Part shown: in pieces, positions 1 through 9,147 of the stretch
Position numbering within the stretch: the stretch's first letter is position 1
How the letters are laid out: every line of letters starts with the position of its first letter
The notes under the pieces: model-generated
Databases searched by the model: none
What the model saw: only the letters and a program-made list of their open reading frames with translations
Told to the model about the DNA's origin: nothing
Source: Pseudomonas sp. CAN1
Lineage (GTDB): Bacteria > Pseudomonadota > Gammaproteobacteria > Pseudomonadales > Pseudomonadaceae
Direction: 5' to 3'
DNA: 64,000 bases
Assembly: GCF_030462585.1 (NCBI RefSeq)
Contig: NZ_JASMRU010000013.1
Coordinates: 73,714 to 137,713 of the forward strand
Position numbers and translations under genes: made by a program

Positions 1-659
1 CGCTGGTCACCGCCACCGCCGAGCGCTGGAAGGCCGCCACCGGTTGCACCGTGGTCGAAGGCTACGGCCTCACCGAGACTTCCCCGGTGGTCAGCACCAA
101 CCCCTATGGTGATGCGGCGCGCCTGGGCACCGTCGGCCTGCCGGTGCCGGGCACCGCGCTGAAGGTGATCGACGACGACGGCAATGACGTCGGCCTGGGC
201 GAGCGCGGCGAGCTGTGCGTGAAGGGCCCGCAGGTGATGAAAGGCTACTGGCAGCGGCCGGACGCCACCGCCGAGGTGCTGGACGCCGAAGGCTGGCTGC
301 GCACCGGCGACATCGCGGTGATCGACCCGGACGGCTTCACCCGCATCGTCGACCGCAAGAAGGACCTGATCATCGTCTCCGGCTTCAACGTCTACCCCAA
401 CGAGATCGAGGACGTGGTCATGGCCCACCCGAAAGTCGCCAACTGCGCGGCTGTCGGCGTGCCGGACGAGAAGTCCGGCGAGGCGGTGAAGCTGTTCGTG
501 GTGCCCCGCGAAGGCGGCGTGACCGTCGAGGAGCTCAAGGCCTACTGCAAGGAAAACTTCACCGGCTACAAGGTGCCCAAGCACATCGTGCTCAAGGACG
601 CCCTGCCGATGACCCCGGTGGGCAAGATCCTGCGCCGCGAGCTGCGCGAAACCGCGTAA
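1..659 (+). CDS. fadD2: Long-chain acyl-CoA synthetase, FadD2-like, C-terminal part (cut by window edge)
   Basis: The reading frame is open from base 3 to the TAA at 657-659, giving the last 218 residues of a protein usually about 560 long. It activates fatty acids to acyl-CoA with ATP at the inner membrane, feeding beta-oxidation. Visible ANL-superfamily motifs are GYGLTETSP (ATP/AMP-binding), GWLRTGD, and the hinge and C-terminal region [16 protein letters not shown], ending in the [11 protein letters not shown] tail that carries the catalytic lysine. The protein closely parallels the complete FadD at 1429-3114. In P. aeruginosa two such genes lie in tandem, fadD2 before fadD1, and I name the copies by that order. 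The N-terminal two thirds lies outside the window. Confidence 0.93.
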   Translation, partial: LVTATAERWKAATGCTVVEGYGLTETSPVVSTNPYGDAARLGTVGLPVPGTALKVIDDDGNDVGLGERGELCVKGPQVMKGYWQRPDATAEVLDAEGWLRTGDIAVIDPDGFTRIVDRKKDLIIVSGFNVYPNEIEDVVMAHPKVANCAAVGVPDEKSGEAVKLFVVPREGGVTVEELKAYCKENFTGYKVPKHIVLKDALPMTPVGKILRRELRETA

Positions 660-673
660 GCCGGGCGTAAACG

Positions 674-709
674 AAAAAGGGGGCTGATCCGCGATCAGCC
701 CCCTTTTTT
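674..709 (+). terminator. Rho-independent terminator after fadD2
   Basis: A perfect 11-bp stem, GGGGGCTGATC paired with GATCAGCCCCC, has a 3-nt loop and is followed by six T. It lies 15 bases after the FadD2 stop. The A-run before the stem could make it work in both directions and so also serve the convergent small gene at 747-983. Confidence 0.9.
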
Positions 710-746
710 ATTGCCGGATGTCCTGGTTGCCGGTGGTCAGCGCCGA

Positions 747-983
747 TCAACCACCACAGCCGCCGCAGCAACTGTTCTTCTTGCGCAGGATCTCGTAGAG
801 ATCGTCCTTGAGCTGCAGCTTCTGCTTCTTCAACGCCTCGATGGTGTCGTGGGAGGCAGGGGTGATGCCGGCTTCCATGTTCTTGATCTCCTGGTCGAGA
901 TCGTTGTGGCTATGGAAGAGCTTGGCGAAATGCGGGTCTTCGGCTTTCAGGCGGGTAATCTTTTCGCGGTATTCGGGAAACAT
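747..983 (-). CDS. YdcH-family (DUF465) small protein with Cys-Gly tail
   Basis: A 78-residue, mostly helical, charged protein starting MFPEYREKITRLK. The pattern FAKLFHSHNDLDQEI followed by a Lys-rich helix (ALKKQKLQLKDDLYEIL) is characteristic of the YdcH/DUF465 family of small coiled-coil proteins, whose function is unknown. The start is the ATG at 981-983, with a GGAGAACC-type ribosome site just upstream. The unusual part is the last eight residues, SCCGGCGG, with three cysteines among glycines, which could bind a metal or be redox active. It lies convergent to fadD2 and divergent from fadD1. Confidence 0.8.
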   Translation of the reverse strand: MFPEYREKITRLKAEDPHFAKLFHSHNDLDQEIKNMEAGITPASHDTIEALKKQKLQLKDDLYEILRKKNSCCGGCGG

Positions 984-1428
984 GAGGGTTCTCCAGGAGA
1001 GTGCAGTAGCACTTTGCGAGATCCCGATCCGCAGAGTGTTGAGGCAGATCATTGAAGACGCCCAGTGGAGCGGGACGGAATCGCCGGATCGAACTTCGAC
1101 GATATACCCTGTCATGGCCGCCGGCCCGAGGAGCATTTCCCGTTCTTTTTTCCGGTTTCATCTCCCTGAAATCCACTTTGTCGGACAATCCAACAAGGCT
1201 GCAAGCCTTCTGGGACGGGCATTTCCGACGAACGGGTGGTTGGTGACCGGAAAGCCTGTCTCCGGTCATTTTTCTTACGGGCGAGGCTGTGTTTGGTGCT
1301 GGTCGCTGTTTCTCAAAGCTGATAATCTCGGCCCGCTTTTCGCTCCCCGAGCCAGGGGAACGCGACATAAACACAACAAAGAACCGCGAACGCGGTAAAG
1401 ATGAGCTGTTGCTTAGGAGTGGGCTTCC
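984..1428. other. Intergenic region between ydcH-like gene and fadD1
   Basis: This 445-bp stretch has no convincing gene. It must contain the divergent promoters for the small YdcH-like gene and for fadD1. An intrinsic-terminator-like hairpin lies at 1245-1275 (separate entry). The last part carries the fadD1 ribosome site, AGGAGTG, about 8 bases before the ATG. I looked for a palindromic GAAAC-N4-GTTTC type PsrA operator and did not find one. Confidence 0.6.
1245..1275 (+). terminator. Terminator-like hairpin in the fadD1 leader
   Basis: GACCGGA (1245-1251) pairs with TCCGGTC (1261-1267) across a 9-nt loop and is followed by ATTTTTC. It is oriented toward fadD1 and lies about 150 bp before its start. 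It could end a short leader transcript or a small RNA. The short stem makes this a weak call. Confidence 0.4.
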
Positions 1429-3114
1429 ATGACCGACAATTTCTGGAAGGACAAATACCCAGTGGGGATCGCTGCCGAGATCAACGCTGACCAGTACCCG
1501 AACATCCTCGCGGTACTCAAAGAATCCTGCCAACGTTTTGCAGACAAGCCTGCCTTCAGCAACCTGGGCAAGACCCTGACCTACGGCGAGATGTACAAGC
1601 TCTCCGGGGACTTCGCCGCCTACCTGCAACAGAACACCGATTTGAAGCCCGGCGACCGCATCGCCGTGCAGCTGCCCAACGTGCTGCAGTACCCGGTCGT
1701 GGTCTTCGGCGCCATGCGCGCTGGCCTGGTCGTGGTCAACACCAACCCGCTGTACACCGCGCGGGAAATGGAGCACCAGTTCAACGACTCCGGCGCCAAG
1801 GCGCTGGTGTGCCTGGCGAACATGGCGCACCTGGCCGAGGAAGTGCTGCCCAAGACCGGCATCCGCAACGTCATCGTCACCGAAGTGGGTGACATGCTGC
1901 CGCCGCTCAAGCGCTTCATCGTCAATTTCGTGGTCCGCAACATCAAGAAGATGGTGCCGGCCTACAACATCCCCAACGCGCAGAAGCTCACCGACGTCCT
2001 GGCCAAGGGCCGTGGCAAGGCGGTGAAGGAAGTCTCGCCGCACAACGACGACGTCGCCGTGCTGCAGTACACCGGTGGCACCACCGGCGTGGCCAAGGGC
2101 GCGATGCTGACGCACCGCAACCTGGTCGCCAACATGCTGCAGTGCAAGGCACTGATGGGCGCCAACCTCAACGAAGGTTGCGAGATCCTCATCACCCCGC
2201 TGCCGCTGTACCACATCTACGCCTTCACCTTCCATTGCATGGCGATGATGCTCACCGGTAACCACAACATCCTGGTGACCAACCCGCGCGACCTGGCCAG
2301 CATGGTCAAGGAACTCTCGCAGTGGAAGTTCACCGGTTTCGTTGGCCTGAACACCCTGTTCGTCGGCCTGTGCAACAACGAAGGCTTCCGCAAGCTGGAC
2401 TTCTCCGCACTGAAGCTGACCCTCTCCGGCGGCATGGCCCTGCAACAGGCCGCTGCCGAGCGCTGGAAGGACGTCACCGGCTGCGCCATCTGCGAAGGCT
2501 ACGGCATGACCGAAACCAGCCCGGTGGTGTCGGTGAACCCGTTCCAGAACATCCAGATCGGCACCATCGGTATCCCGGTTCCGTCGACCCTGTGCAAGGT
2601 CATCAGCGATGACGGCCAGGACTTGCCGCTGGGCGAGCGTGGCGAGTTGTGCGTCAAGGGTCCGCAGGTGATGAAGGGCTACTGGCAGCGCCAGGAAGCC
2701 ACCGACGAAATCCTCGACAAGGACGGCTGGCTGCGTACCGGCGACATCGCGATCATCCAGGACGACGGCTACATGCGTATCGTCGACCGCAAGAAGGACA
2801 TGATCCTGGTGTCGGGCTTCAACGTGTACCCCAACGAGCTGGAAGACGTGCTCGCCACCCTGCCGGGTGTGCTGCAGTGCGCCGCTATCGGCATCCCGGA
2901 CGAGAAGTCCGGCGAGGCGATCAAGGTCTTCGTGGTGTCCAAGCCGGGCGTCACCCTGACCAAGGAGCAAGTCATGCAGCACATGCACGACAACCTCACC
3001 GGCTACAAGCGTCCCAAGTCCGTGGAGTTCCGCGACAGCCTGCCGACCACCAACGTCGGCAAGATCCTGCGCCGCGAATTGCGCGACGAAGAGCTCAAGA
3101 AAATCAGGGCTTAA
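1429..3114 (+). CDS. fadD1: Long-chain acyl-CoA synthetase FadD1
   Basis: A full-length 561-residue ANL-superfamily enzyme that makes acyl-CoA from fatty acid, ATP and CoA at the cytoplasmic face of the inner membrane. The P-loop-like motif YTGGTTGVAKG is at residues 214-224, GYGMTETSP begins near 357, GWLRTGD is at 433-439, and the catalytic-lysine tail [11 protein letters not shown] lies near the C-terminus. The ATG at 1429 has an AGGAGTG ribosome site. The N-terminus MTDNFWKDKYP fits the P. aeruginosa FadD1 pattern as I remember it. A long leader separates it from the upstream fadD2 copy, so it probably has its own promoter. Confidence 0.96.
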   Translation: MTDNFWKDKYPVGIAAEINADQYPNILAVLKESCQRFADKPAFSNLGKTLTYGEMYKLSGDFAAYLQQNTDLKPGDRIAVQLPNVLQYPVVVFGAMRAGLVVVNTNPLYTAREMEHQFNDSGAKALVCLANMAHLAEEVLPKTGIRNVIVTEVGDMLPPLKRFIVNFVVRNIKKMVPAYNIPNAQKLTDVLAKGRGKAVKEVSPHNDDVAVLQYTGGTTGVAKGAMLTHRNLVANMLQCKALMGANLNEGCEILITPLPLYHIYAFTFHCMAMMLTGNHNILVTNPRDLASMVKELSQWKFTGFVGLNTLFVGLCNNEGFRKLDFSALKLTLSGGMALQQAAAERWKDVTGCAICEGYGMTETSPVVSVNPFQNIQIGTIGIPVPSTLCKVISDDGQDLPLGERGELCVKGPQVMKGYWQRQEATDEILDKDGWLRTGDIAIIQDDGYMRIVDRKKDMILVSGFNVYPNELEDVLATLPGVLQCAAIGIPDEKSGEAIKVFVVSKPGVTLTKEQVMQHMHDNLTGYKRPKSVEFRDSLPTTNVGKILRRELRDEELKKIRA

Positions 3115-3127
3115 GCCGATAAACAAG

Positions 3128-3152
3128 AAACCCGCCGCAAGGCGGGTTTTTT
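3128..3152 (+). terminator. Rho-independent terminator after fadD1
   Basis: AAACCCGCC and GGCGGGTTT form a GC-rich hairpin with a short loop and a run of six T, 13 bases after the FadD1 stop codon. Confidence 0.92.
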
Positions 3153-3197
3153 GATGGGGCAAGGAAGCCAGTCCCTTATCCGCCTGAGGTGAACGCC

Positions 3198-4883
3198 TTG
3201 AACACTGCCCTCCGTTTGCGCGCCAAGGTCCTGCTCCTGGCCATCGTGCCGATCCTTCTCCTCACCTTGCTGTTGTGCGCCATTTCCACCGTTGCCCTGA
3301 AGCAGCTGGCAACCCAGCAGGAAGCGCAGATCCGCGAGAACCTCACCCAGGACCGCGAAGCCCAGCTGAAGAATTTCGTCGACGTGGCCCTGGCTGCCGT
3401 CGGCCCGGTCTACCAGGCCGCCGCCCAGGGCGATGCCCAGGCCCGCGAGCAGGGCGTGGCCATCCTCAAGCGCCTCGAATACGGCAAGGGTGGCTACTTC
3501 TGGGGCTACGACACCCGCTCCGTGCGCGTCTTCCAGGGCCTGAGCGACGAGCGCCTGGGCGAGGACTTCAGCACCTACCGCGACCCCAACGGCGTCTATG
3601 CGATCCGTGAACTGGTGGCGGCCGGGCAGAGCGGCCAGCACTACGTGCGCTACAGCTTCACCCTGCCGGGCGGCAACACCGTCGTGCCGAAGATCGGCTA
3701 CGCGCACTTCCTGCCCAAGTGGAACCTGGTGTTCGGCACCTCGCTGAACCTCGACGACGTCGAGCGCGAAGTGAAGGAAGCCGGCGCCGCCTTCGACGCC
3801 AAGATCGACAACCTGCTGCTGCTCATGGGCGGCGCGGCGCTGGCGCTGCTGGTGGTGATCGGCCTGCTTGCCGGGTTGTTCAGCCGCACCATCGTCCAGC
3901 CCATCGTGCAGGTGCGCGACAACCTCGACGACATGGCCGCTGGCGACGGCAACCTGACCCACCGCCTGAACCTCGGTCGCCACGACGAACTGGGCGAGCT
4001 GGCCGGCTCGTTCAACCGTTTCGTCGAGAAGATTCACGTGCTGGTCCAGCAGGTCGCTGGCACCACCCAGCAGCTGTCCGGGCTGGTGGGCGACGTCGCC
4101 CAGCAGGCGCAGCGCTCCGAGCGTGCGATGGACGGCCAGCGCCACGAGACCGACCAGGTTGCCACCGCCATCAACGAGATGACCGCCGCCGCCCAGGAAG
4201 TGGCGCGCAGCGCCCAGCAGGCCGCCGACGCCGCCCAGCAGACCGACCGCGAAGGCCAGGCGGCCAAGCGCGAAGTGGACCTGTGCGTCGCGCAGATCAA
4301 CGACCTGGCGGGCGAGGTGCGCACAAGCAGCGACTCCCTCGACACCCTGCGCCAGGACGTGCAGGGCATCGTCGGCGTGCTGGAGGTGATCCGCTCCATT
4401 GCCGAGCAGACCAACCTGCTGGCGCTCAACGCCGCCATCGAAGCGGCCCGCGCTGGCGAGGCCGGGCGTGGTTTCGCCGTGGTCGCCGACGAAGTTCGCG
4501 CCCTGGCCAGCCGCACCCAGCAGAGCACCGGGGAAATCCAGCAGATGATCGACCGCCTGCGCAGCACCACGGACGGCTCGGTAAGCGCCATGCAGCGCGC
4601 CAGCGACATGGCCGAGCGCACCCGCGGCCAGGCCAACCAGGCCGGCCAGTCGCTGGACGCCATCGCCCAGTTGATCGGCACCATCAACTCGATGAACGCG
4701 CAGATCGCCAGCGCCGCCGAGGAGCAGACCGCGGTGGCCGAGGAGATCAACCGCAGCGTGCACCAGATCGCTGGCGGCGTGGACAGCGTGGCGGATGACG
4801 CCGCCAAGGGCGCACGCACGGCGACTGAACTCAACGGCCTCGGCGAGCGCCTGCGCCAGCTCGTGGGCCAGTTCCGTATCTGA
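3198..4883 (+). CDS. Methyl-accepting chemotaxis protein with sCache sensor domain
   Basis: A transmembrane chemoreceptor that reports a small-molecule ligand to CheA/CheW. In order: a first membrane helix (residues about 9-31), a periplasmic single-Cache domain with the typical [11 protein letters not shown] and [11 protein letters not shown] patterns (about 35-200), a second membrane helix (206-232), a HAMP domain (about 233-285), and a coiled-coil signalling domain whose conserved hairpin tip begins [18 protein letters not shown] near 401. There is no C-terminal CheR-binding pentapeptide; the protein ends VGQFRI. Start choice: TTG at 3198 has GAGGTG (3186-3191) six bases upstream. The in-frame GTG at 3189 overlaps that site and has no ribosome site of its own. 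The ligand is unknown; sCache receptors often bind organic acids. Confidence 0.93.
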   Translation: MNTALRLRAKVLLLAIVPILLLTLLLCAISTVALKQLATQQEAQIRENLTQDREAQLKNFVDVALAAVGPVYQAAAQGDAQAREQGVAILKRLEYGKGGYFWGYDTRSVRVFQGLSDERLGEDFSTYRDPNGVYAIRELVAAGQSGQHYVRYSFTLPGGNTVVPKIGYAHFLPKWNLVFGTSLNLDDVEREVKEAGAAFDAKIDNLLLLMGGAALALLVVIGLLAGLFSRTIVQPIVQVRDNLDDMAAGDGNLTHRLNLGRHDELGELAGSFNRFVEKIHVLVQQVAGTTQQLSGLVGDVAQQAQRSERAMDGQRHETDQVATAINEMTAAAQEVARSAQQAADAAQQTDREGQAAKREVDLCVAQINDLAGEVRTSSDSLDTLRQDVQGIVGVLEVIRSIAEQTNLLALNAAIEAARAGEAGRGFAVVADEVRALASRTQQSTGEIQQMIDRLRSTTDGSVSAMQRASDMAERTRGQANQAGQSLDAIAQLIGTINSMNAQIASAAEEQTAVAEEINRSVHQIAGGVDSVADDAAKGARTATELNGLGERLRQLVGQFRI

Positions 4884-4954
4884 TCCGGCGGGGCGCAACG
4901 CCCCGTCAATCCGGGCAGCCTGGTAATCGGCATGGCGGCCCGTGCCGGTCTTTT

Positions 4955-4976
4955 GCGACAATTCCCCCATTGTCGC
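4955..4976. promoter_or_regulatory. Inverted repeat upstream of hrpA
   Basis: GCGACAAT (4955-4962) and ATTGTCGC (4969-4976) form a perfect 8-bp inverted repeat around TCCCCC, about 70 bp before the hrpA start. It could be an operator or an RNA hairpin. No known regulator is recognised. Confidence 0.3.
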
Positions 4977-5046
4977 CATGACAGCCCATTTCCGGGACCG
5001 GCTCCGCACCTGTTTGCGCCGCTCCCGCCTGATGCCCGCGAAGCCG

Positions 5047-8000
5047 ATGACCACAGACAGTACGCCGACCCCCGAACAGCTCCTGCAGCGCATGGATCAC
5101 GCGATGATCCGCGACCGCCATCGCCTGCGCCGGCAGCTCCACGAACTGCGCAAGCACCCTGACGAAGCCAAGCTGGCCCAGTGGGCCGAGCGCTTCCAGG
5201 CCTCCTGCGCCAAGGCTGAAGCACGCCGCGCAAGCATCCCGAAGATTCGCTACGACGACAGCCTGCCGATTGCCGCCAAGCGCGACGAGATCAAGGCCGC
5301 GCTGGAAAAGAGCCAGGTGGTGGTGATCGCCGGCGAGACCGGTTCGGGCAAGACCACCCAGTTGCCGAAGATCTGCCTGGAGCTGGGCCGCGGCACCCAC
5401 GGCCTGATCGGCCATACCCAGCCGCGCCGGCTGGCCGCGCGTAGCGTGGCGACCCGCGTCGCCGAGGAGATCGGCACGCCGCTGGGTTCGCTGGTCGGCT
5501 ACCAGGTGCGCTTCGAGGACCAGAGCGACGACAGCACGCTGATCAAGCTGATGACCGACGGCATCCTGCTGGCCGAGACCCAGCATGACCGCTACCTGGA
5601 ACGCTACGACACGATCATCGTCGACGAAGCCCACGAACGCAGCCTGAACATCGACTTCCTGCTCGGCTTCCTGAAGACCCTGCTGCACCGCCGGCCCGAT
5701 CTCAAACTGATCATCACCTCGGCGACCATCGACCTGGAGCGCTTCTCCAAACACTTCGGCGATGCGCCCATCGTCGAGGTCTCTGGGCGCACCTACCCGG
5801 TGGACACCTGGTACCGCCCGCTGGCGGCGGAAGTGGACGAGGACGGCGAAGCGCTGTTCGACGACCTCTCCGTGGACCAGGGCATCCTCCGCGCGCTGGA
5901 CGAGATCGCCGCCCACGAGCGCGAAATCGGCAAGCGTCCCGGCGACGTGCTGGTGTTCCTCCCCGGCGAGCGCGAGATTCGCGACGCCGCCGACATGCTG
6001 CGCAAGGCCAACCTGCGCCACACCGAAGTGCTGCCCCTGTATGCGCGGTTGACGCCGGCCGAGCAGCAGAAAATCTTCGCGCCGATGCCGGGGCGCAAGA
6101 TCGTGCTCGCCACCAACGTCGCGGAAACCTCTTTGACGGTGCCGGGCATTCGCTACGTGATCGACAGCGGCACCGCACGCATCAGCCGCTACAGCTACCG
6201 CGCCAAGGTCCAGCGCCTGCCCATCGAAGCCGTCTCGCAGGCCAGCGCCAACCAGCGCAAGGGCCGTTGCGGCCGGGTCGAGCCGGGCATCTGCGTGCGC
6301 CTGTACAGCGAGGAAGACTTCAACGGCCGCCCGGCCTTCACCGATCCGGAGATCCTGCGCACCAACCTGGCGGCGGTGATCCTGCAGATGCTCCACCTGC
6401 GCCTGGGCGACATCGAGGCCTTCCCCTTCATCGAGCCGCCGGACAGCAAGGCAATCAACGACGGCTTCACCCTGCTGCAGGAACTCTCGGCAGTGAACCG
6501 CGAGGGCCAGCTGACGCCGCTGGGCCGCCAGCTGGCGCGCCTGCCCGTCGACCCGCGGCTGGGCCGCATGCTGCTGGAAGCGGCGCAGCTGGGCAGCCTG
6601 CCGGAAGTGCTCACCGTGGCCAGCGCGCTGTCGGTGCAGGACCCGCGCGAGCGGCCGATGGACCGCCAGCAGGCCGCCGACCAGGCCCACGCGCAGTGGA
6701 AGGACCCGGACTCGGACTTCGCCGCGCTGATCAACCTCTGGCGCGGCTTCGAGGAGCAGCGCCAGGCGCTGGGCTCCAACCCGCTGCGCAACTGGTGCCG
6801 GAAGAACTTCCTGAATTACCTGCGCCTGCGCGAGTGGCGCGATGCGCACCGCCAACTGACGCTGATCTGCCGCGAACTGCAGCTGCCGTTCACCAAGCCC
6901 GACGCTTCTCGTAGGAGCGAGCTTGCTCGCGAACAGCCAAACGCTGCGAAACCCCAGGACAACAAAGGCCGCCAGCCCGCCGTCGATAAAGGTGCGAAGC
7001 CGGTTCGCGAGCAAGCTCGCTCCTACAAGGGCGGCGAGCCCGACACTAAGCCGCGCGACATCGACTACGCCGCCGTGCACAAGGCGATCCTCTCCGGCCT
7101 GCTCAGCCAGATCGGCCAGAAGGCGGAGGAGGGCGACTACCTCGGCGCGCGCCAGCGGCGTTTCTGGATTCACCCCTCCAGCGTGATCGGCCGCAAGAAG
7201 CCGCAGTGGATCATGGCCGCCGAGCTGGTGGAGACCACCAAGCTGTTCGCCCGCATGGTCGCCAAGATCGAGCCGGACTGGCTGGAGCCGCTGGCCGGAC
7301 ACCTGGTGAAGAAGAACTACCTGGAGCCGCACTGGGAGAAACGCCGTGGCCAGGTGGTGGCCTACGAGCAGGTCACCCTTTACGGCCTGATCATCATCGG
7401 CCGCCGCCCGGTGAACTACGGGCCCATCGACGCGCCGGTGTCCCGCGAGATGTTCATCCGCGAGGCGCTGGTGCGTGGCGAGATCAACAGCCGCGCCAAG
7501 TGCCTGTCGGCCAACCGCCAGTTGCTGGAAAAGCTCGACGAGCTGGAAGCCAAGGCGCGCCGGCGCGACATCCTCGCCGACGAGGAAACCCTGTTCGCCT
7601 ACTACGACGAGCGCCTGCCGGCGGACATCTATCAGTCCGCCAGCTTCGAGAAGTGGTACGAGCGCGAGCACAGGCAGCAGCCGGACCTGCTGATCATGCG
7701 CGAGGAAGACGTCCTCGCCCGTGATGCCAGCGAAGTCACCGCCGGTCTCTACCCGGACCGCCTGCGCCTGGGCGACCTGCAATTGCCGCTCACCTATCAT
7801 TTCGAACCGGGCCACGTGCGTGACGGCGTGACCGTGCGCGTGCCGGCGCCGCTGCTGCCGCAGCTGCCTGCGCAGCGCCTGGAGTGGCTGGTGCCGGGGC
7901 TGCTGGAGGCCAAGTGCATCGAGCTGGTGCGCAGCCTGCCCAAGGCCATTCGCAAGAACTTCGTGCCGGTACCGGACTTCGTCCGCGCCGCGCTGGGCAA

Positions 8001-9117
8001 GATGGTCTTCGCCGAGGGCGGGTTGTCCGAGTCCCTCGGCCGCGAGCTGCAGCGCATGACCGGCAGCCGCGTGCCGGAAGAGGCCTGGGCGGAAGCCGAG
8101 ACCCAGGTGGAAAGCCACCTGCGGATGAACATCGAAGTGGTCGACGCCCGTGGCAAGTTCCTCGGCGAAGGCCGCGATCTGGCCGAACTCACCGCGCGTT
8201 TCGCCGAGGCCAGCCAGGCCGCGCTGGCGATCCCGCAGGCGGACAAACCGCAGAAACCAGTGGAAGCCAAAGGCTTCGGCGAAGTCGCCGAGAAGCTCCA
8301 GCAGAAGGTTGCCGGGCTGTCGATGACGGTTTACCCGGCGCTGGTGGAAGAGGCCGGCGTGGTGAAGGAGAACCGCTTCCCGACCCAGGCCGAAGCCGAC
8401 TACCAACACCGCCGCGCCCTGCAGCGCCTGCTCCTGCAACAGCTGGCGGAGCCGGCCAAGTTCCTCCGGGGCAAGCTGCCGGGGCAGACCGACATGGGCC
8501 TGCTCTACCGCGAGCTGGGCCGCGTCGAGTCGCTGGTGGAAGACATCCTGCTGGCCAGCCTGGACAGCGCCATTCTGGATGGTGAAAGCAACCTGCCGCG
8601 CGATGGCGCCGGGCTCGCCTCCCTGGCCGAGAGGAAGCGCGGCGCCTGGACCGAACATGCCGAGCGCATCGCCCGCCTGACCCTGGAAATCCTCAAGCTC
8701 TGGCACGGCCTGCAGAAGCGCTTCAAGGGCAAGGTCGACCTCGCCATGACGGTGCCGCTGAACGACGTGAAGGGGCAGCTGGCCAAGCTGGTCTACCCCG
8801 GCTTCGTCCGCGATACGCCGCTGGAATGGCTGAAGGAATACCCGCGCTACCTGAAGGCAGTCGAGCAGCGCCTGGACAAGGTCGCCGGGCAGGTCCAGCG
8901 CGACCGGGTGTGGAGCGGCGAGATGGCCGGCTACTGGGAGCAGTATTCGGCGCGCCTGGCCAAGCACGCCCAGGAAGGCAAGCGCGATCCGGAGCTGGTG
9001 ATGTACCGCTGGATGCTGGAGGAGTACCGCGTCTCGCTGTTCGCCCAGCAACTGGGGACGAAGGTGCCGGTGTCGGACAAGCGCCTGGCGAAACAGTGGA
9101 GCCAGGTCGAGGCCTGA
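5047..9117 (+). CDS. hrpA: ATP-dependent RNA helicase HrpA
   Basis: A DEAH-box RNA helicase of about 1356 residues, close to the 1300 of E. coli HrpA, a factor linked to mRNA processing and rescue of stalled ribosomes. Seen in sequence: Walker A GETGSGKT (96-103), DEAH (193-196), SAT (225-227), the helicase C domain with QRKGRCGR, the HA2/OB region, and the long HrpA-specific C-terminal domain. The ATG at 5047 (MTTDSTPTPEQLLQRMD) aligns with the E. coli N-terminus. In-frame ATGs at 4942, 4978 and 5032 are possible but less likely. Oddity: residues about 622-660 are encoded by a complete REPIN repeat (6911-7026) inserted in frame in the linker before RDIDYAAVHKAILSGLL. The pnuC gene follows 30 bp downstream. 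Confidence 0.96.
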   Translation: MTTDSTPTPEQLLQRMDHAMIRDRHRLRRQLHELRKHPDEAKLAQWAERFQASCAKAEARRASIPKIRYDDSLPIAAKRDEIKAALEKSQVVVIAGETGSGKTTQLPKICLELGRGTHGLIGHTQPRRLAARSVATRVAEEIGTPLGSLVGYQVRFEDQSDDSTLIKLMTDGILLAETQHDRYLERYDTIIVDEAHERSLNIDFLLGFLKTLLHRRPDLKLIITSATIDLERFSKHFGDAPIVEVSGRTYPVDTWYRPLAAEVDEDGEALFDDLSVDQGILRALDEIAAHEREIGKRPGDVLVFLPGEREIRDAADMLRKANLRHTEVLPLYARLTPAEQQKIFAPMPGRKIVLATNVAETSLTVPGIRYVIDSGTARISRYSYRAKVQRLPIEAVSQASANQRKGRCGRVEPGICVRLYSEEDFNGRPAFTDPEILRTNLAAVILQMLHLRLGDIEAFPFIEPPDSKAINDGFTLLQELSAVNREGQLTPLGRQLARLPVDPRLGRMLLEAAQLGSLPEVLTVASALSVQDPRERPMDRQQAADQAHAQWKDPDSDFAALINLWRGFEEQRQALGSNPLRNWCRKNFLNYLRLREWRDAHRQLTLICRELQLPFTKPDASRRSELAREQPNAAKPQDNKGRQPAVDKGAKPVREQARSYKGGEPDTKPRDIDYAAVHKAILSGLLSQIGQKAEEGDYLGARQRRFWIHPSSVIGRKKPQWIMAAELVETTKLFARMVAKIEPDWLEPLAGHLVKKNYLEPHWEKRRGQVVAYEQVTLYGLIIIGRRPVNYGPIDAPVSREMFIREALVRGEINSRAKCLSANRQLLEKLDELEAKARRRDILADEETLFAYYDERLPADIYQSASFEKWYEREHRQQPDLLIMREEDVLARDASEVTAGLYPDRLRLGDLQLPLTYHFEPGHVRDGVTVRVPAPLLPQLPAQRLEWLVPGLLEAKCIELVRSLPKAIRKNFVPVPDFVRAALGKMVFAEGGLSESLGRELQRMTGSRVPEEAWAEAETQVESHLRMNIEVVDARGKFLGEGRDLAELTARFAEASQAALAIPQADKPQKPVEAKGFGEVAEKLQQKVAGLSMTVYPALVEEAGVVKENRFPTQAEADYQHRRALQRLLLQQLAEPAKFLRGKLPGQTDMGLLYRELGRVESLVEDILLASLDSAILDGESNLPRDGAGLASLAERKRGAWTEHAERIARLTLEILKLWHGLQKRFKGKVDLAMTVPLNDVKGQLAKLVYPGFVRDTPLEWLKEYPRYLKAVEQRLDKVAGQVQRDRVWSGEMAGYWEQYSARLAKHAQEGKRDPELVMYRWMLEEYRVSLFAQQLGTKVPVSDKRLAKQWSQVEA
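6911..7026 (+). repeat. REPIN (paired REP element) inside hrpA
   Basis: Two 24-nt arms in perfect inverted orientation, the left starting GTAGGAGCGAGCTTGCTCGC and the right ending in its complement, flank 68 bp of spacer. The same arms occur at 54867, 58096, 62653 and 63930. REPINs are known in Pseudomonas as short non-autonomous repeats dispersed by RAYT transposases. No RAYT gene is in the window. This copy is translated as SELARE...PVREQARSY without breaking the hrpA frame. Confidence 0.92.
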
Positions 9118-9147
9118 TGCTCCGAGCCCTGGCACAAGGATGAAGCC

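Noticed and set aside
984..1428. PsrA operator upstream of fadD1
   Set aside because: No GAAAC-N4-GTTTC-type palindrome could be found by reading the region.
910..3162. A 750-codon open frame on the minus strand over fadD1
   Set aside because: It is the antisense shadow of a high-GC gene: His/Ala/Gly/Arg-biased with no domain, while the plus strand encodes a full FadD with all motifs.
4889..4905. Terminator after the chemoreceptor gene
   Set aside because: CGGGGCG/CGCCCCG forms a small hairpin but no T-run follows, so it is not supported as an intrinsic terminator.
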